Shown: piece after piece, positions 1-7,495 of the stretch
How the letters are laid out: every line of letters begins with the position of its first letter
Numbering within the stretch: the first letter of the stretch is position 1
NCBI GenBank assembly: GCA_040752115.1
Contig: JBFMFB010000037.1
Location: 1 to 15,733 of the forward strand
Reading direction: 5' to 3'
DNA: 15,733 nt
Source of the DNA: JBFMFB01 sp040752115
Lineage (GTDB): Bacteria > Pseudomonadota > Gammaproteobacteria > Burkholderiales > Sulfuricellaceae
Program-made: the position numbers and the translations under genes
Notes under the pieces: generated by a model
Databases searched by the model: none
What the model saw: only the letters and a program-made list of their open reading frames with translations
Told to the model about the DNA's origin: nothing

Positions 1-1413
1 GCGGAGGGCGGAATGCTGTCTTCGCCCCAGCCGGCGGCGCTTTCTGCCGGCACCCGGGTGGAGGTGCGCGATCTGTATTTCAACACCCCGGCGCGCCGCA
101 AGTTTCTTAAGACCGAGGCGACCGAGTTCGCCCACTGCGACGAAGCCTTCCGGCGCATCGCCCTGAGCCGTCCTAAGGTCGGGTTCAGCCTGCGCCACAA
201 CGAGCGCGCCCAGTGGAGCCTGCGCCGCTGCGGCGATCCGGCGCAGCGCTTTGCCGAAGTGCTGGGCGAGGAGTTTGCCCGGGCTGCCATCCATCTCGAC
301 GAGCAGAGCGGCAGCTTGCGGTTATGGGGGATGGCGGGTTCACCGGCCTTCGACCGGGGTGCGCGCGACCTGCAGTATTTCTACGTCAACGGCCGTTTCG
401 TGCGCGACAAGCTGCTCGCCCACGCTATCCGCGAAGCCTACCGGGACGTGCTGCACCACGAGCGCCACCCGGCGTTCGTGCTGTTCCTGGAACTCGACCC
501 GCAGGGTGTGGACGTCAACGTCCACCCTACCAAGACCGAGGTGCGCTTCCGCGACAGCCGGGCGATGCACCAGTTCGTCTTTCACGCGCTCAACAAGGCG
601 CTGTCCGCTTCGGCAGCGGGAGCGGTGCGGACAATAGCTTCCACGATGGTGCCCCGGCCTGTACCTGCCGCCCGCTATGCCCCGCCCCCCATACAGGCGA
701 CCCTTGGGCTGCGGGCAGCCGAGCCGCGGGGGGGATTCTACGCCGGGTTGTTCGGCACGGACGCGGGAACGACTTCGGTCGCCGCCGCGGCAGTTGCGGA
801 AGTTCCGGGCGCCGCGGCAGAAGCGGAAATTCCGCCGCTCGGGTATGCGCTTGGTCAGCTCCACGGCATCTATATTCTGGCGCAGAACGAAGCCGGTCTG
901 ATGCTGGTGGACATGCACGCTGCCCACGAGCGGGTGGTGTACGAAAGGCTGAAAGCCGCGCTGGACGGCGCTGCCATTGCCATGCAGCCGCTGCTGATCC
1001 CGGTTTCGTTCGCCGCCGACCGGCTGGAAACGGCGACGGTGGAGGAGAACCAGGGCGCGCTGCAGCAACTGGGTTTCGAGATTGCGGTGCTATCGCCCAC
1101 CACGCTGGCGGTGCGCGCCGTGCCGGCGCTGCTGAAGGACGCGGATGCGGTCGCGCTCGCTCGTGCGGTGCTGCGCGATATCCGCGAGCATGGCGCCAGC
1201 CGGGCGCTTACCGAGCGGCGCAATGAGATCCTGGCCACCATGGCCTGTCATGGCTCGGTGCGGGCGAGCCGGGCGCTGACCGTGCCGGAAATGAACGCCC
1301 TGCTGCGCGACATGGAAGCCACCGAGCGTTCCGGACAGTGCAACCACGGCCGCCCGACCTGGCGCCAGATCACTCTCGCCGAGCTGGACGCCATGTTCAT
1401 GCGCGGGAAATGA
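1..1413 (+). CDS. mutL: DNA mismatch repair protein MutL, 5'-truncated by the window edge
   Basis: MutL couples mismatch recognition by MutS to strand incision. The frame is open from base 1, so the gene starts upstream; the visible part begins late in the N-terminal GHKL ATPase region. The family motif YFNTPARRKFLKTE is at about 79-120, and the transducer-domain stretch with NVHPTKTEVRF is near 517-550. A low-complexity Ala/Pro/Gly linker (about 600-830) leads to the C-terminal dimerisation domain. That domain holds DMHAAHERVVYE at 910-945, which fits the nickase pattern DQHA(X)2E(X)4E with Met for Gln, plus ACHGSVRA and CNHGRPTW near the end. MutL proteins with this motif are latent endonucleases found in bacteria lacking MutH; that this one nicks DNA is inferred. 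The stop is TGA at 1411-1413. The product name is secure. Confidence 0.97.
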   Translation, partial: AEGGMLSSPQPAALSAGTRVEVRDLYFNTPARRKFLKTEATEFAHCDEAFRRIALSRPKVGFSLRHNERAQWSLRRCGDPAQRFAEVLGEEFARAAIHLDEQSGSLRLWGMAGSPAFDRGARDLQYFYVNGRFVRDKLLAHAIREAYRDVLHHERHPAFVLFLELDPQGVDVNVHPTKTEVRFRDSRAMHQFVFHALNKALSASAAGAVRTIASTMVPRPVPAARYAPPPIQATLGLRAAEPRGGFYAGLFGTDAGTTSVAAAAVAEVPGAAAEAEIPPLGYALGQLHGIYILAQNEAGLMLVDMHAAHERVVYERLKAALDGAAIAMQPLLIPVSFAADRLETATVEENQGALQQLGFEIAVLSPTTLAVRAVPALLKDADAVALARAVLRDIREHGASRALTERRNEILATMACHGSVRASRALTVPEMNALLRDMEATERSGQCNHGRPTWRQITLAELDAMFMRGK

Positions 1414-1430
1414 TCCCAAGAAAGCTTGAA

Positions 1431-1460
1431 CCACGAATTTACACGAATGTTCACGAATGA
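1431..1460. repeat. Unpaired array of three CACGAAT units after mutL
   Basis: Three CACGAAT units start at 1432, 1442 and 1452, exactly 10 bp apart, beginning 18 bases after the mutL stop. The segment ACACGAATGTTCACGAAT is shared with the left arm of the larger inverted element at 1588-1743. I see no facing ATTCGTG arm between 1461 and 1590, so this is either a solo arm or the outer arm of a nested element whose partner is the right arm at 1700-1730. It is not a CRISPR: the units are too short and there are no unique spacers. Confidence 0.75.
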
Positions 1461-1539
1461 TTGTCGGGTCGCGGGAGTGGTCGCCATTATTCCCCGGGCG
1501 ATGGCAGGATATTCACCGCAATGCGTGATTTTTCCCATT

Positions 1540-1571
1540 TCTCTGCGCCTCCGCGTCTTGCGGTTGAGGGG
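1540..1571. repeat. Short degenerate CTCTGCG-type repeat
   Basis: Within the 347-base gene-free stretch 1414-1760, bases 1540-1565 read as imperfect 7-8 bp units ending in GCG (CTCTGCG, CCTCCGCG, TCTTGCG). This is a different unit family from the CACGAAT arrays on either side. It is short and degenerate, so it could be chance in GC-rich DNA. The rest of the stretch between arrays (1461-1539 and 1572-1587) shows no gene, promoter or structure that I can support. Confidence 0.35.
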
Positions 1572-1587
1572 TATGGGTTAATCCTAG

Positions 1588-1743
1588 AAAAAGCGGTTTG
1601 GCCACGAATGACACGAATGTTCACGAATAATCATGACGTTACTCATGGGGCCGTGCTCGCCTGGATGGTATGCTGCAAATCGGCCGCACTTCGTTGTTCT
1701 TATTCGTGTTTATTCGTGTCATTCGTGGCCAAATGCCGTTTTT
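1588..1743. repeat. Inverted CACGAAT array forming a long hairpin between mutL and miaA
   Basis: The left arm 1588-1630 has CACGAAT units at 1603, 1612 and 1622 (spacing 9 and 10). The right arm 1700-1743 carries the same units on the other strand. When the right arm is reverse-complemented, the 34-base core beginning TTTGGCCACGAAT matches the left arm at all but three adjacent positions. The outer ends are AAAAA (1588-1592) and TTTTT (1739-1743), giving the layout of a bidirectional intrinsic terminator. The 69-base centre (1631-1699) has no reading frame and may form a small GGCCG/CGGCC stem. The right arm ends 17 bases before the first possible miaA start, so the hairpin could affect both mutL termination and miaA translation. 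Function is inferred; the inverted arrangement is read directly. Confidence 0.85.
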
Positions 1744-1760
1744 AGGTTAATTCATTCGTA

Positions 1761-2711
1761 GTGAACGCCATCTCCAGAATGCTCCCCCCCGCGATTTTCC
1801 TCATGGGCCCGACCGCCAGCGGCAAGACCGGGCTGGCGATCGAGCTTGCGCAGCAGTTGCCGTGCGAGATCGTCAGCGTGGATTCGGCGCTCGTTTACCG
1901 CCACATGGACATCGGCACCGCCAAGCCGGATGCGGCCACGCTCGCGGCGGCGCCGCATGCGCTCATCGACATCATCGAACCGACCCAAAGCTATTCCGCC
2001 GCCCAGTTTCGCGAGGACGCGCTGCGCCTGATGGCGGAGATCACCGCGCGCGGCCGAATTCCGCTGCTGGCGGGCGGCACCATGCTGTATTTCAAGGCGC
2101 TTGCGCAGGGATTGAGCGACCTCCCTCAAGCCGATCCGGCGCTGCGCGCCGAGCTAGACGAAAAAGCGCAAAGACTGGGCTGGCCGGCCCTGCACGCCGA
2201 ACTTGCGCGGCTCGATCCGGTTACCGCGGCACGGCTCAAGCCGACCGACGCGCAGCGCATCCAGCGCGCGCTGGAAGTCTGCCGGCTCGCCGGCAGGCCG
2301 ATGTCCGAACTGGTGGGGAGGGAGGATGCGGTGCGGCTGCCATACGACGTTGCCGCCGTGGCGCTCGTGCCGGGCGACCGCGCCGAACTGCACCGGCGCA
2401 TCGCGCAGCGCTTCGATGCCATGCTGAGGCAAGGGCTGATCGAGGAAGTGCGCGGGCTTAAGGCGCGTTACCCCCTTTCGCCCGACATGCCGTCGATGCG
2501 CTGCGTCGGCTATCGCCAGGTCTGGCAATACCTGGACGGCGAGTACGATTTCGACACGTTGCGCGACAAGGGCATCGCCGCCACGCGGCAACTGGCGAAA
2601 CGGCAGCTGACCTGGTTGCGCAGCATGCCCAACGTGACGGCGTTCGATTGTCTGGAAGAAGGCCTGAACAGGCGGGTACTGGCTTATCTGCGGGAAAAAG
2701 TCACGGGCTGA
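1761..2711 (+). CDS. miaA: tRNA dimethylallyltransferase MiaA
   Basis: MiaA transfers the dimethylallyl group of DMAPP to N6 of adenosine 37 in tRNAs that read UNN codons, the first step to (ms2)i6A. The 316-residue product has the P-loop GPTASGKT (residues 16-23), then SVDSALVYRHMDIGTAKP around 39-56, the GGTMLYFKAL stretch and a late CVGYRQVW motif, all diagnostic of the family and in normal order at normal length. The start is uncertain: an in-frame TAG at 1743-1745 limits extension, leaving GTG 1761 or ATG 1779, and neither has a good Shine-Dalgarno. GTG 1761 gives an N-terminus of usual length. Proximity to mutL matches the mutL-miaA order common in Proteobacteria, but here a repeat-filled spacer separates them. 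The 3' end overlaps the convergent HD-GYP gene by 11 bases. Confidence 0.97.
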   Translation: MNAISRMLPPAIFLMGPTASGKTGLAIELAQQLPCEIVSVDSALVYRHMDIGTAKPDAATLAAAPHALIDIIEPTQSYSAAQFREDALRLMAEITARGRIPLLAGGTMLYFKALAQGLSDLPQADPALRAELDEKAQRLGWPALHAELARLDPVTAARLKPTDAQRIQRALEVCRLAGRPMSELVGREDAVRLPYDVAAVALVPGDRAELHRRIAQRFDAMLRQGLIEEVRGLKARYPLSPDMPSMRCVGYRQVWQYLDGEYDFDTLRDKGIAATRQLAKRQLTWLRSMPNVTAFDCLEEGLNRRVLAYLREKVTG

Positions 2712-3846
2712 AGGCGAAGCCCTTTTCCCGGAACAGCCGGATGCAGGCATCCACTACTTCGGGTGCGTAGAGGATGCCGCGGTGGGCTGAGATTTCCTCC
2801 AGCGCCGCGTCGATGCCAAGGCCGGGCCGGTAGGCGCGGTTTGCCCACATCGCTTCGACCACGTCGGCTACGCCCAGGATTTTTGCCTCCGTCAAAATTT
2901 CCTCACCTTTTATGCCATGCGGGTAGCCGGAGCCGTCCAGCCGCTCGTGGTGTTGCAGCACCATCTGCGCGATCGGCCAGGGGAATTCGATATCTTTCAG
3001 AATGTCGTAGCTTGCCTGCGAATGAGCTTTAACGGCGTTGAATTCCGCTTCATCCAGACGCGCGGGCTTGTTCAGGATTTCCGGCTCGACCTGGATTTTT
3101 CCGAGATCGTGCACAATCCCTGCCAGCCGGATGCCGTGGGTTTGTTCTTCCGGTAGCCCCATTTCCTCCGCGATCGCCGCCGCCAGGTCTGCAACGCGCC
3201 GCTGGTGGCCGGCGGTGCCGGGGTCGCGCAATTCGATGACGGCAGCCATGGCCTCGATGGTGGCTTCCAGGCCATCTCTCAGATTTTCGAGCTGACGCTG
3301 GCGCTCCTGCACCGCCCGCTCGTGCTCGGTGATGTTTTGCAGGATGTGGATGGAATAGAGGTAGCGGTTGCGAGCGTCGTGAATGGCAAACGCGCGCGAG
3401 ATGAAGATTTTTCCGTCGCCGGTTTCGATGGTTTCTTCGATCGGTTCCGTTCCCTGGTGCGTGACGCATGCACATGAGGGCAGCGGGGTGTGGTGGCGGG
3501 GGAAGACTTCCCAATAGTTTTTACCGATGACTTTCTTGATCGGCATGCCGGCGAACTCGGCATAGGCGACATTGGCGCGGATGATGCGGAATTCCTCGTC
3601 ATGGATGAAGATGGCGTCGCTCATCGCGTCGAATGCATCTTCCCATTCGCGGTGTGCTTGCTCCAGCTGGCGCCGGTTGTGTTCAAGTTCTTCGAGAATG
3701 GGCAGGAAAGCGGAATCGTGCCCTTCCAGCTTGCGCGCCTTGACCGCCAGCTCCAGCGCCTGTCGCTGCTTTTTATCCTTTTCCTGTTTCAGCCTTTTTC
3801 TTTCGGCGCTGAGCTTTGCCTGGAGTCGGTCGGAATAATCGTTCAT
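2701..3846 (-). CDS. PAS/HD-GYP cyclic-di-GMP phosphodiesterase-type protein
   Basis: This is a predicted cytoplasmic cyclic-di-GMP phosphodiesterase of 381 residues with no membrane segment. Residues 1-70 are highly charged and probably coiled coil; about 70-180 form a PAS sensor domain (DAIFIHDEEFRIIRANVAY onward), including a CAC pair at 125-127 that could bind a ligand or metal. About 185-380 is the HD-GYP domain: H214, the HD pair H246-D247 in HDLGKI, H275, H299-H300, and the GYP signature DGSGYPHG at 304-311. All ligands I expect for an active domain are present. The minus-strand G-run at 3852-3857 serves as a ribosome site just before ATG 3846. The signal sensed is unknown. The gene lies 106 bases downstream of xseA on the same strand, and its end overlaps the end of miaA. 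Confidence 0.93.
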   Translation of the reverse strand: MNDYSDRLQAKLSAERKRLKQEKDKKQRQALELAVKARKLEGHDSAFLPILEELEHNRRQLEQAHREWEDAFDAMSDAIFIHDEEFRIIRANVAYAEFAGMPIKKVIGKNYWEVFPRHHTPLPSCACVTHQGTEPIEETIETGDGKIFISRAFAIHDARNRYLYSIHILQNITEHERAVQERQRQLENLRDGLEATIEAMAAVIELRDPGTAGHQRRVADLAAAIAEEMGLPEEQTHGIRLAGIVHDLGKIQVEPEILNKPARLDEAEFNAVKAHSQASYDILKDIEFPWPIAQMVLQHHERLDGSGYPHGIKGEEILTEAKILGVADVVEAMWANRAYRPGLGIDAALEEISAHRGILYAPEVVDACIRLFREKGFAFSP

Positions 3847-3952
3847 GGCATCCCCCCGCTGGTATTCTGGTTCTTATACGATCGTTGACGGCTAGTATGG
3901 GATAAGAAGCGGAGCTTGCCAAGAGCGGCGCAGACAGACCGGCGCGAACCGC

Positions 3953-5293
3953 TCAGCTTTTTCCCGTAACCCGCGCCGTGGCTTTCCCGCGCGCGAAGGT
4001 AAGCCGAATTTCATCGTCTGCTGCGAGCTGGCCGCTGTTGCGGACGATTTCGCCGCCGGCGGTTTCCACGATGCTGAAGCCGCGCTCGAGAACGGCGTGG
4101 GGGTTGAGATGGTGCAGGCTTGCGGCCAGCCGTTGCAGGGTGGCCTGCCGCTGGTGCATGTGCCGCTCCAGGCCGAGCTGCAGGCGCTCGCCCAGCTCCT
4201 TTTGCCGGGCCTGGAGCCGGGCAGTGTCGGGGCGGGCGGCGGCAAGGCGGCGGGAGAGCTGCCGCAGATGCCAGATCCGGCCGTCCATGGAATATGCGGC
4301 GGCCTGATTCAACCGCTGCCGTAAATGATCGAGATGCTGGCGCCGGGCATTGATCCGTTCGCCGGGATGCAGCAGGCGGCGCGACAGGTGATCCACGTGC
4401 TGCATGCGCTGTCCCAGCTCCTGCTCCATGCGCCGCTCGATGCGCGCAGCCAGCGCCGCCAGCCTGTGCAGCAGATCCCCGCGGTTCGGGCTGGCCATTT
4501 CCGCGGCGGCGGTGGGAGTGGGGGCGCGCCGGTCAGCCACGAAATCGGCGATGGTGAAATCGGTCTCGTGCCCCACGCCGCATACCACCGGTATCGGAGA
4601 GTCGTACACTGCGCGCGCCACGATTTCCTGGTTGAACTGCCATAAATCCTCGATGCTGCCGCCGCCCCGGCAGAGGATCAGCACGTCGCATTCGCGGCGC
4701 GCCCCGGCGGTGCGGATGGCGGCGGCGATCTTTTCCGCCGCGCCCTCGCCCTGCACCGGCGTGGGGTAGAGGATGGCGGGGAGGGACGGCATGCGCCGCT
4801 TCAGCGTAGTCAGCACGTCGCGCAGGGCGGCCGCGTCCGGCGAGGTGACGATGCCGATATGGCGGGGAAAGGGAGGCAGCGGCCTCTTGTGCGCGTCGGC
4901 GAACAGGCCTTCTTGCGCGAGGCGCTGCTTCAGCGTCTCGAACGCCTCGTACAGTGCGCCCAGCCCGGAGCGGCGCATGGTTTCGACCGTGAGCTGGAAG
5001 TCGCCGCGCGCCTCGTACAGGGTGACCAGCGCCCGCACTTCCACCTGCATGCCGTTTTCCGGAACCCAGTCCAGATACTGGCTCTTGTGGCGGAACATGG
5101 CGCAGCGCACCTGCGCCTGGCTGTCCTTGAGCGAGAAATACCAGTGCCCGGACGCCGCGCGCACCAGGTTGGAGATTTCCCCGCTCACCCACAGAAGCGG
5201 GAAGGCCTGTTCCAACACCTGCCTGGCGGTGCGGTTGAGCTCGGTTACGGTAAGAATGGCGGATTCGGCGGTCGGCGGGAAGGGAAAGGGCAT
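3953..5293 (-). CDS. xseA: Exodeoxyribonuclease VII large subunit
   Basis: XseA is the catalytic subunit of exonuclease VII, which with the small subunit XseB degrades single-stranded DNA from both ends into short oligonucleotides. The 446-residue product shows the N-terminal OB-fold (LTVTELNRTARQVLEQ, LLWVSGEISN, GHWYFSLKD), then HIGIVTSPDAAALRD, CRGGGSIEDLWQFN and GVGHETDFTIADFVADRRAP, the catalytic-core motifs. It ends in the long Arg/Gln-rich helical region that carries XseB subunits. Length is normal. ATG 5293 is the only reasonable start, because LTVTEL must be kept and no alternative initiation codon lies between. No Shine-Dalgarno precedes it (see the -10 box at 5301-5306). No xseB is in this window, which is not unusual. 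Confidence 0.97.
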   Translation of the reverse strand: MPFPFPPTAESAILTVTELNRTARQVLEQAFPLLWVSGEISNLVRAASGHWYFSLKDSQAQVRCAMFRHKSQYLDWVPENGMQVEVRALVTLYEARGDFQLTVETMRRSGLGALYEAFETLKQRLAQEGLFADAHKRPLPPFPRHIGIVTSPDAAALRDVLTTLKRRMPSLPAILYPTPVQGEGAAEKIAAAIRTAGARRECDVLILCRGGGSIEDLWQFNQEIVARAVYDSPIPVVCGVGHETDFTIADFVADRRAPTPTAAAEMASPNRGDLLHRLAALAARIERRMEQELGQRMQHVDHLSRRLLHPGERINARRQHLDHLRQRLNQAAAYSMDGRIWHLRQLSRRLAAARPDTARLQARQKELGERLQLGLERHMHQRQATLQRLAASLHHLNPHAVLERGFSIVETAGGEIVRNSGQLAADDEIRLTFARGKATARVTGKS

Positions 5294-5300
5294 GAGGCGG

Positions 5301-5306
5301 ATTCTA
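5301..5306 (-). promoter_or_regulatory. Candidate -10 box for xseA, implying a nearly leaderless mRNA
   Basis: On the minus strand the sequence TAGAAT (plus 5306 to 5301) is one base from consensus TATAAT and ends only 7 bases before the xseA ATG. Transcription starting at the usual distance would begin at or next to the start codon. No convincing -35 hexamer lies 16-18 bases upstream, so confidence is limited. Confidence 0.35.
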
Positions 5307-5332
5307 GCACCGTTCGGGACGATGCCGCAGGC

Positions 5333-5361
5333 TTGCCGAAACCGAAGCGGCAGGCTAAAGT
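5333..5361 (+). promoter_or_regulatory. Candidate sigma-70 promoter for exbB and the genes after it
   Basis: TTGCCG (5333-5338) and TAAAGT (5356-5361) each match four of six consensus bases and are separated by exactly 17 bases. They lie in the only divergent spacer of the window (5294-5391), 30 bases before the exbB start. The placement is sensible but the hexamers are weak. Confidence 0.3.
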
Positions 5362-5391
5362 TACGCGATTTGAGACACTGGAGGGGGTTGC

Positions 5392-5997
5392 GTGCTATCC
5401 ATCATCGAGGCTGCCGGCTGGCCGATCTGGCCGCTCATCATTGCATCGGTTCTTGCCCTGGCCATCATCCTCGAGCGCCTGTGGTCGTTGAATTCCAATC
5501 TGGTTGCGCCGAAAAGCCTGCTTTCCAAAGTGCAGGAGGGGCTCAAACAGGGCGGGGTGACCGCCGAGGTGTTGGCCGATCTTGAGAAGCATTCGCCGCT
5601 GGGGCGGGTGTTTGCCGCGGGGCTGCGCAACATCGGCAGTTCGCGTGAAGTCATGAAGGAAGCGATCGAGGAAACCGGCCGCGCTGTTACCCATGAGCTG
5701 GAGCGGTTTTTGACCACGCTCGGCACGATCGCGTCGGTGAGCCCGCTGCTGGGGTTGCTCGGCACGGTGATCGGCATGGTGGAGATTTTCGGCGCGCTCA
5801 CTCCCACCGGCGGCAGCCCGGCGATGCTGGCGCACGGCATTTCGGTGGCGTTGTACAACACCGCGATGGGCCTGATCGTCGCCATTCCCGCCATGATTTT
5901 CTACCGCTATTTCCGTGCCAGGGTGGAGACCCTGGTGATCGAGATGGAGCAGCAGGCGGTCAAGCTGGTCGAAATCGTGCATGGCGAGCGGAAATAG
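5392..5997 (+). CDS. exbB: ExbB/TolQ-family proton channel subunit
   Basis: This inner-membrane subunit of the MotA/TolQ/ExbB proton-channel family forms, with ExbD-type partners, a motor that harvests the proton motive force. The 201-residue product has an N-terminal membrane helix (about 10-28, WPIWPLIIASVLALAIILER), a cytoplasmic loop, and two further helices around 110-135 (SPLLGLLGTVIGMVEIFGAL) and 148-175 (LYNTAMGLIVAIPAMIFY), the normal three-helix layout. The start is GTG 5392, supported by GGAGG at 5380-5384 with 7-base spacing. exbD starts three bases after the stop, so the pair is surely cotranscribed. No tonB is in view. In this lpxK-linked position the pair may serve an envelope process other than classical TonB transport; that is inference. 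Confidence 0.93.
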   Translation: MLSIIEAAGWPIWPLIIASVLALAIILERLWSLNSNLVAPKSLLSKVQEGLKQGGVTAEVLADLEKHSPLGRVFAAGLRNIGSSREVMKEAIEETGRAVTHELERFLTTLGTIASVSPLLGLLGTVIGMVEIFGALTPTGGSPAMLAHGISVALYNTAMGLIVAIPAMIFYRYFRARVETLVIEMEQQAVKLVEIVHGERK

Positions 5998-6000
5998 GCG

Positions 6001-6423
6001 ATGGACTTCCGCCGCGGCAGCCACCGGGAAGACCCGGAAATCAATCTGATTCCGATGATCGACGTGCTCCTGGTCATCCTCATTTTTCTGATGGTGACCA
6101 CCACTTTCTCGCAGATTTCGGAGTTGCAGATCAACCTGCCTACCGCTGGTGCCGACAAGCCTGCAGAGAAACCTGCCGAAATCACGGTTGCGGTCGATGC
6201 CGCCGGCCACTACCTTATCAACCGTGTGCCGGTGGCGGACAAGACCGCGGATGCGCTGAGCCTGGCCCTGCGCCGTGCGGCAGGGGACAGGCCCGACCCG
6301 GTCATTGTCATCAACGCGGACGCCGGCGCCACCCACCAATCCGTGGTCAACGTGATGGAAGCCGCGCGCCTGGCCGGCTACAGTCGGCTCACCTTTGCCA
6401 CTCAGGCAAGAGCGGAAAAATAA
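6001..6423 (+). CDS. exbD: ExbD/TolR-family biopolymer transport protein
   Basis: This is the partner of the ExbB-type channel. The 140-residue product has a short charged cytoplasmic N-terminus, the signature INLIPMIDVLLVILIFLMV (about 14-32), one membrane helix, and a periplasmic domain to the C-terminus (INLPTAG, VIVINADAGATHQSVVNVMEAARLAGY). Asp21 in PMIDV is at the position of the conserved membrane aspartate that carries protons in ExbD and TolR. ATG 6001 follows the exbB stop after three bases, and the GAGCGGAAA before it is a weak ribosome site, suggesting translational coupling. Length and domain plan are ordinary. Confidence 0.94.
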   Translation: MDFRRGSHREDPEINLIPMIDVLLVILIFLMVTTTFSQISELQINLPTAGADKPAEKPAEITVAVDAAGHYLINRVPVADKTADALSLALRRAAGDRPDPVIVINADAGATHQSVVNVMEAARLAGYSRLTFATQARAEK

Positions 6424-6499
6424 GCCCGATTCCGTCACCTTCGTCTTGCGACGAGCTTCGCCGGCCCTTTTCGGGAATGTCACTTAAGGATTTCGACTG

Positions 6500-7495
6500 T
6501 TGAGAGCCTGGCTGCAAGAACAGTGGCACCGCATCACGCCGTGGCATCTCATTCTGATACCGCTTTCCATGGTGTTCGGGCTGCTTGCGACCGTGCGCCG
6601 CGTGCTGTTTGCGTTGGGGTTGAAGCGGGCGGTGCAGCTGCCGGTGCCGGTGATCGTGGTCGGCAACATCACCGCGGGCGGTGCGGGCAAGACGCCGCTG
6701 GTGCTGTGGCTGGCGGAAGCGCTGAAGAAACGCGGCTTGCGGCCGGGTATCGTGAGCCGCGGCTATGGCGGCAGGGTAACGGTGCCCCGGCCGGTGCGGG
6801 CGGACAGCGACCCCGAAACCGCGGGGGACGAGCCGGTGCTGCTGGCGCGCCGCAGCGGCTGCCCGGTGTGGGTCGGGCGCGACCGCGTGGCGGCGGCGCA
6901 GGCGCTGCTGGCGGCGCACCTCGATTGCAATGTCATTATCAGCGACGACGGTTTGCAGCACTACCGGCTGGCGCGCGACGTGGAAATTGCGGTGGTGGAC
7001 GGTGTGCGGCGCTTCGGCAACGGCTTGCTGCTCCCCGCCGGGCCGCTGCGCGAGGGCACATGGCGTCTTGCTGTCGTGGATGCGGTGGTGGTGAACGGCG
7101 GCGCCGCGGCAGCCGGCCGCGATAAGGAATACAATATGCGGCTTGTCGGGGCGGAGTTCTATAACCTGAAGCGCCCGGACCAGCGCGCCCAGCCGGCCGA
7201 TTTTCAGGGCAAGCGGCTGCACGCGGTGGCCGGAATCGGCCATCCGCAGCGGTTTTTCGATCACCTGGCAAGCCTGGGGCTGAATGCAGCCGTACACCCG
7301 TTCCGCGACCACCACCGCTTCCGTCTGCGCGATCTCACCTACCCCGATGCCGACGCGGTGCTGATGACCGAGAAAGATGCGGTAAAATGCGCGGCATTGA
7401 TCGGCGCGGACAATTGCTGGGTGCTGGCGGTCCAGGCCGAAGTGGATCCGGCGCTGGAAGAAAAAATTCTGGAAAAATTGAAGGAGCGTGACTGA
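6500..7495 (+). CDS. lpxK: Tetraacyldisaccharide 4'-kinase LpxK
   Basis: LpxK phosphorylates the 4' position of the lipid A disaccharide precursor at the inner face of the cytoplasmic membrane. The 331-residue product has a hydrophobic N-terminal anchor (about 15-40), the P-loop GNITAGGAGKT (55-65), SRGYGG just after, and the conserved DDGLQHYRLARDVEI block, and ends in the family's typical MTEKDAVKC region. The start appears to be TTG 6500, with AAGGA at 6486-6490 nine bases upstream; the next in-frame ATG (6569-6571) would remove the membrane anchor. The 76-base gap after exbD has a small hairpin (TCGTC/GACGA, 6441-6454) and no obvious terminator, so it may belong to the exbBD operon. The stop overlaps the ycaR start (TGATG). 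Confidence 0.96.
   Translation: MRAWLQEQWHRITPWHLILIPLSMVFGLLATVRRVLFALGLKRAVQLPVPVIVVGNITAGGAGKTPLVLWLAEALKKRGLRPGIVSRGYGGRVTVPRPVRADSDPETAGDEPVLLARRSGCPVWVGRDRVAAAQALLAAHLDCNVIISDDGLQHYRLARDVEIAVVDGVRRFGNGLLLPAGPLREGTWRLAVVDAVVVNGGAAAAGRDKEYNMRLVGAEFYNLKRPDQRAQPADFQGKRLHAVAGIGHPQRFFDHLASLGLNAAVHPFRDHHRFRLRDLTYPDADAVLMTEKDAVKCAALIGADNCWVLAVQAEVDPALEEKILEKLKERD

Noticed and set aside
1461..1745. A 94-codon frame in the mutL-miaA spacer
   Set aside because: It is made largely of the repeat arms read as codons, has no ribosome site and resembles no protein.
5395..6483. A minus-strand open frame across exbB and exbD
   Set aside because: It is the shadow of two conserved membrane-protein genes; its His-rich translation mirrors hydrophobic codons on the real strand.
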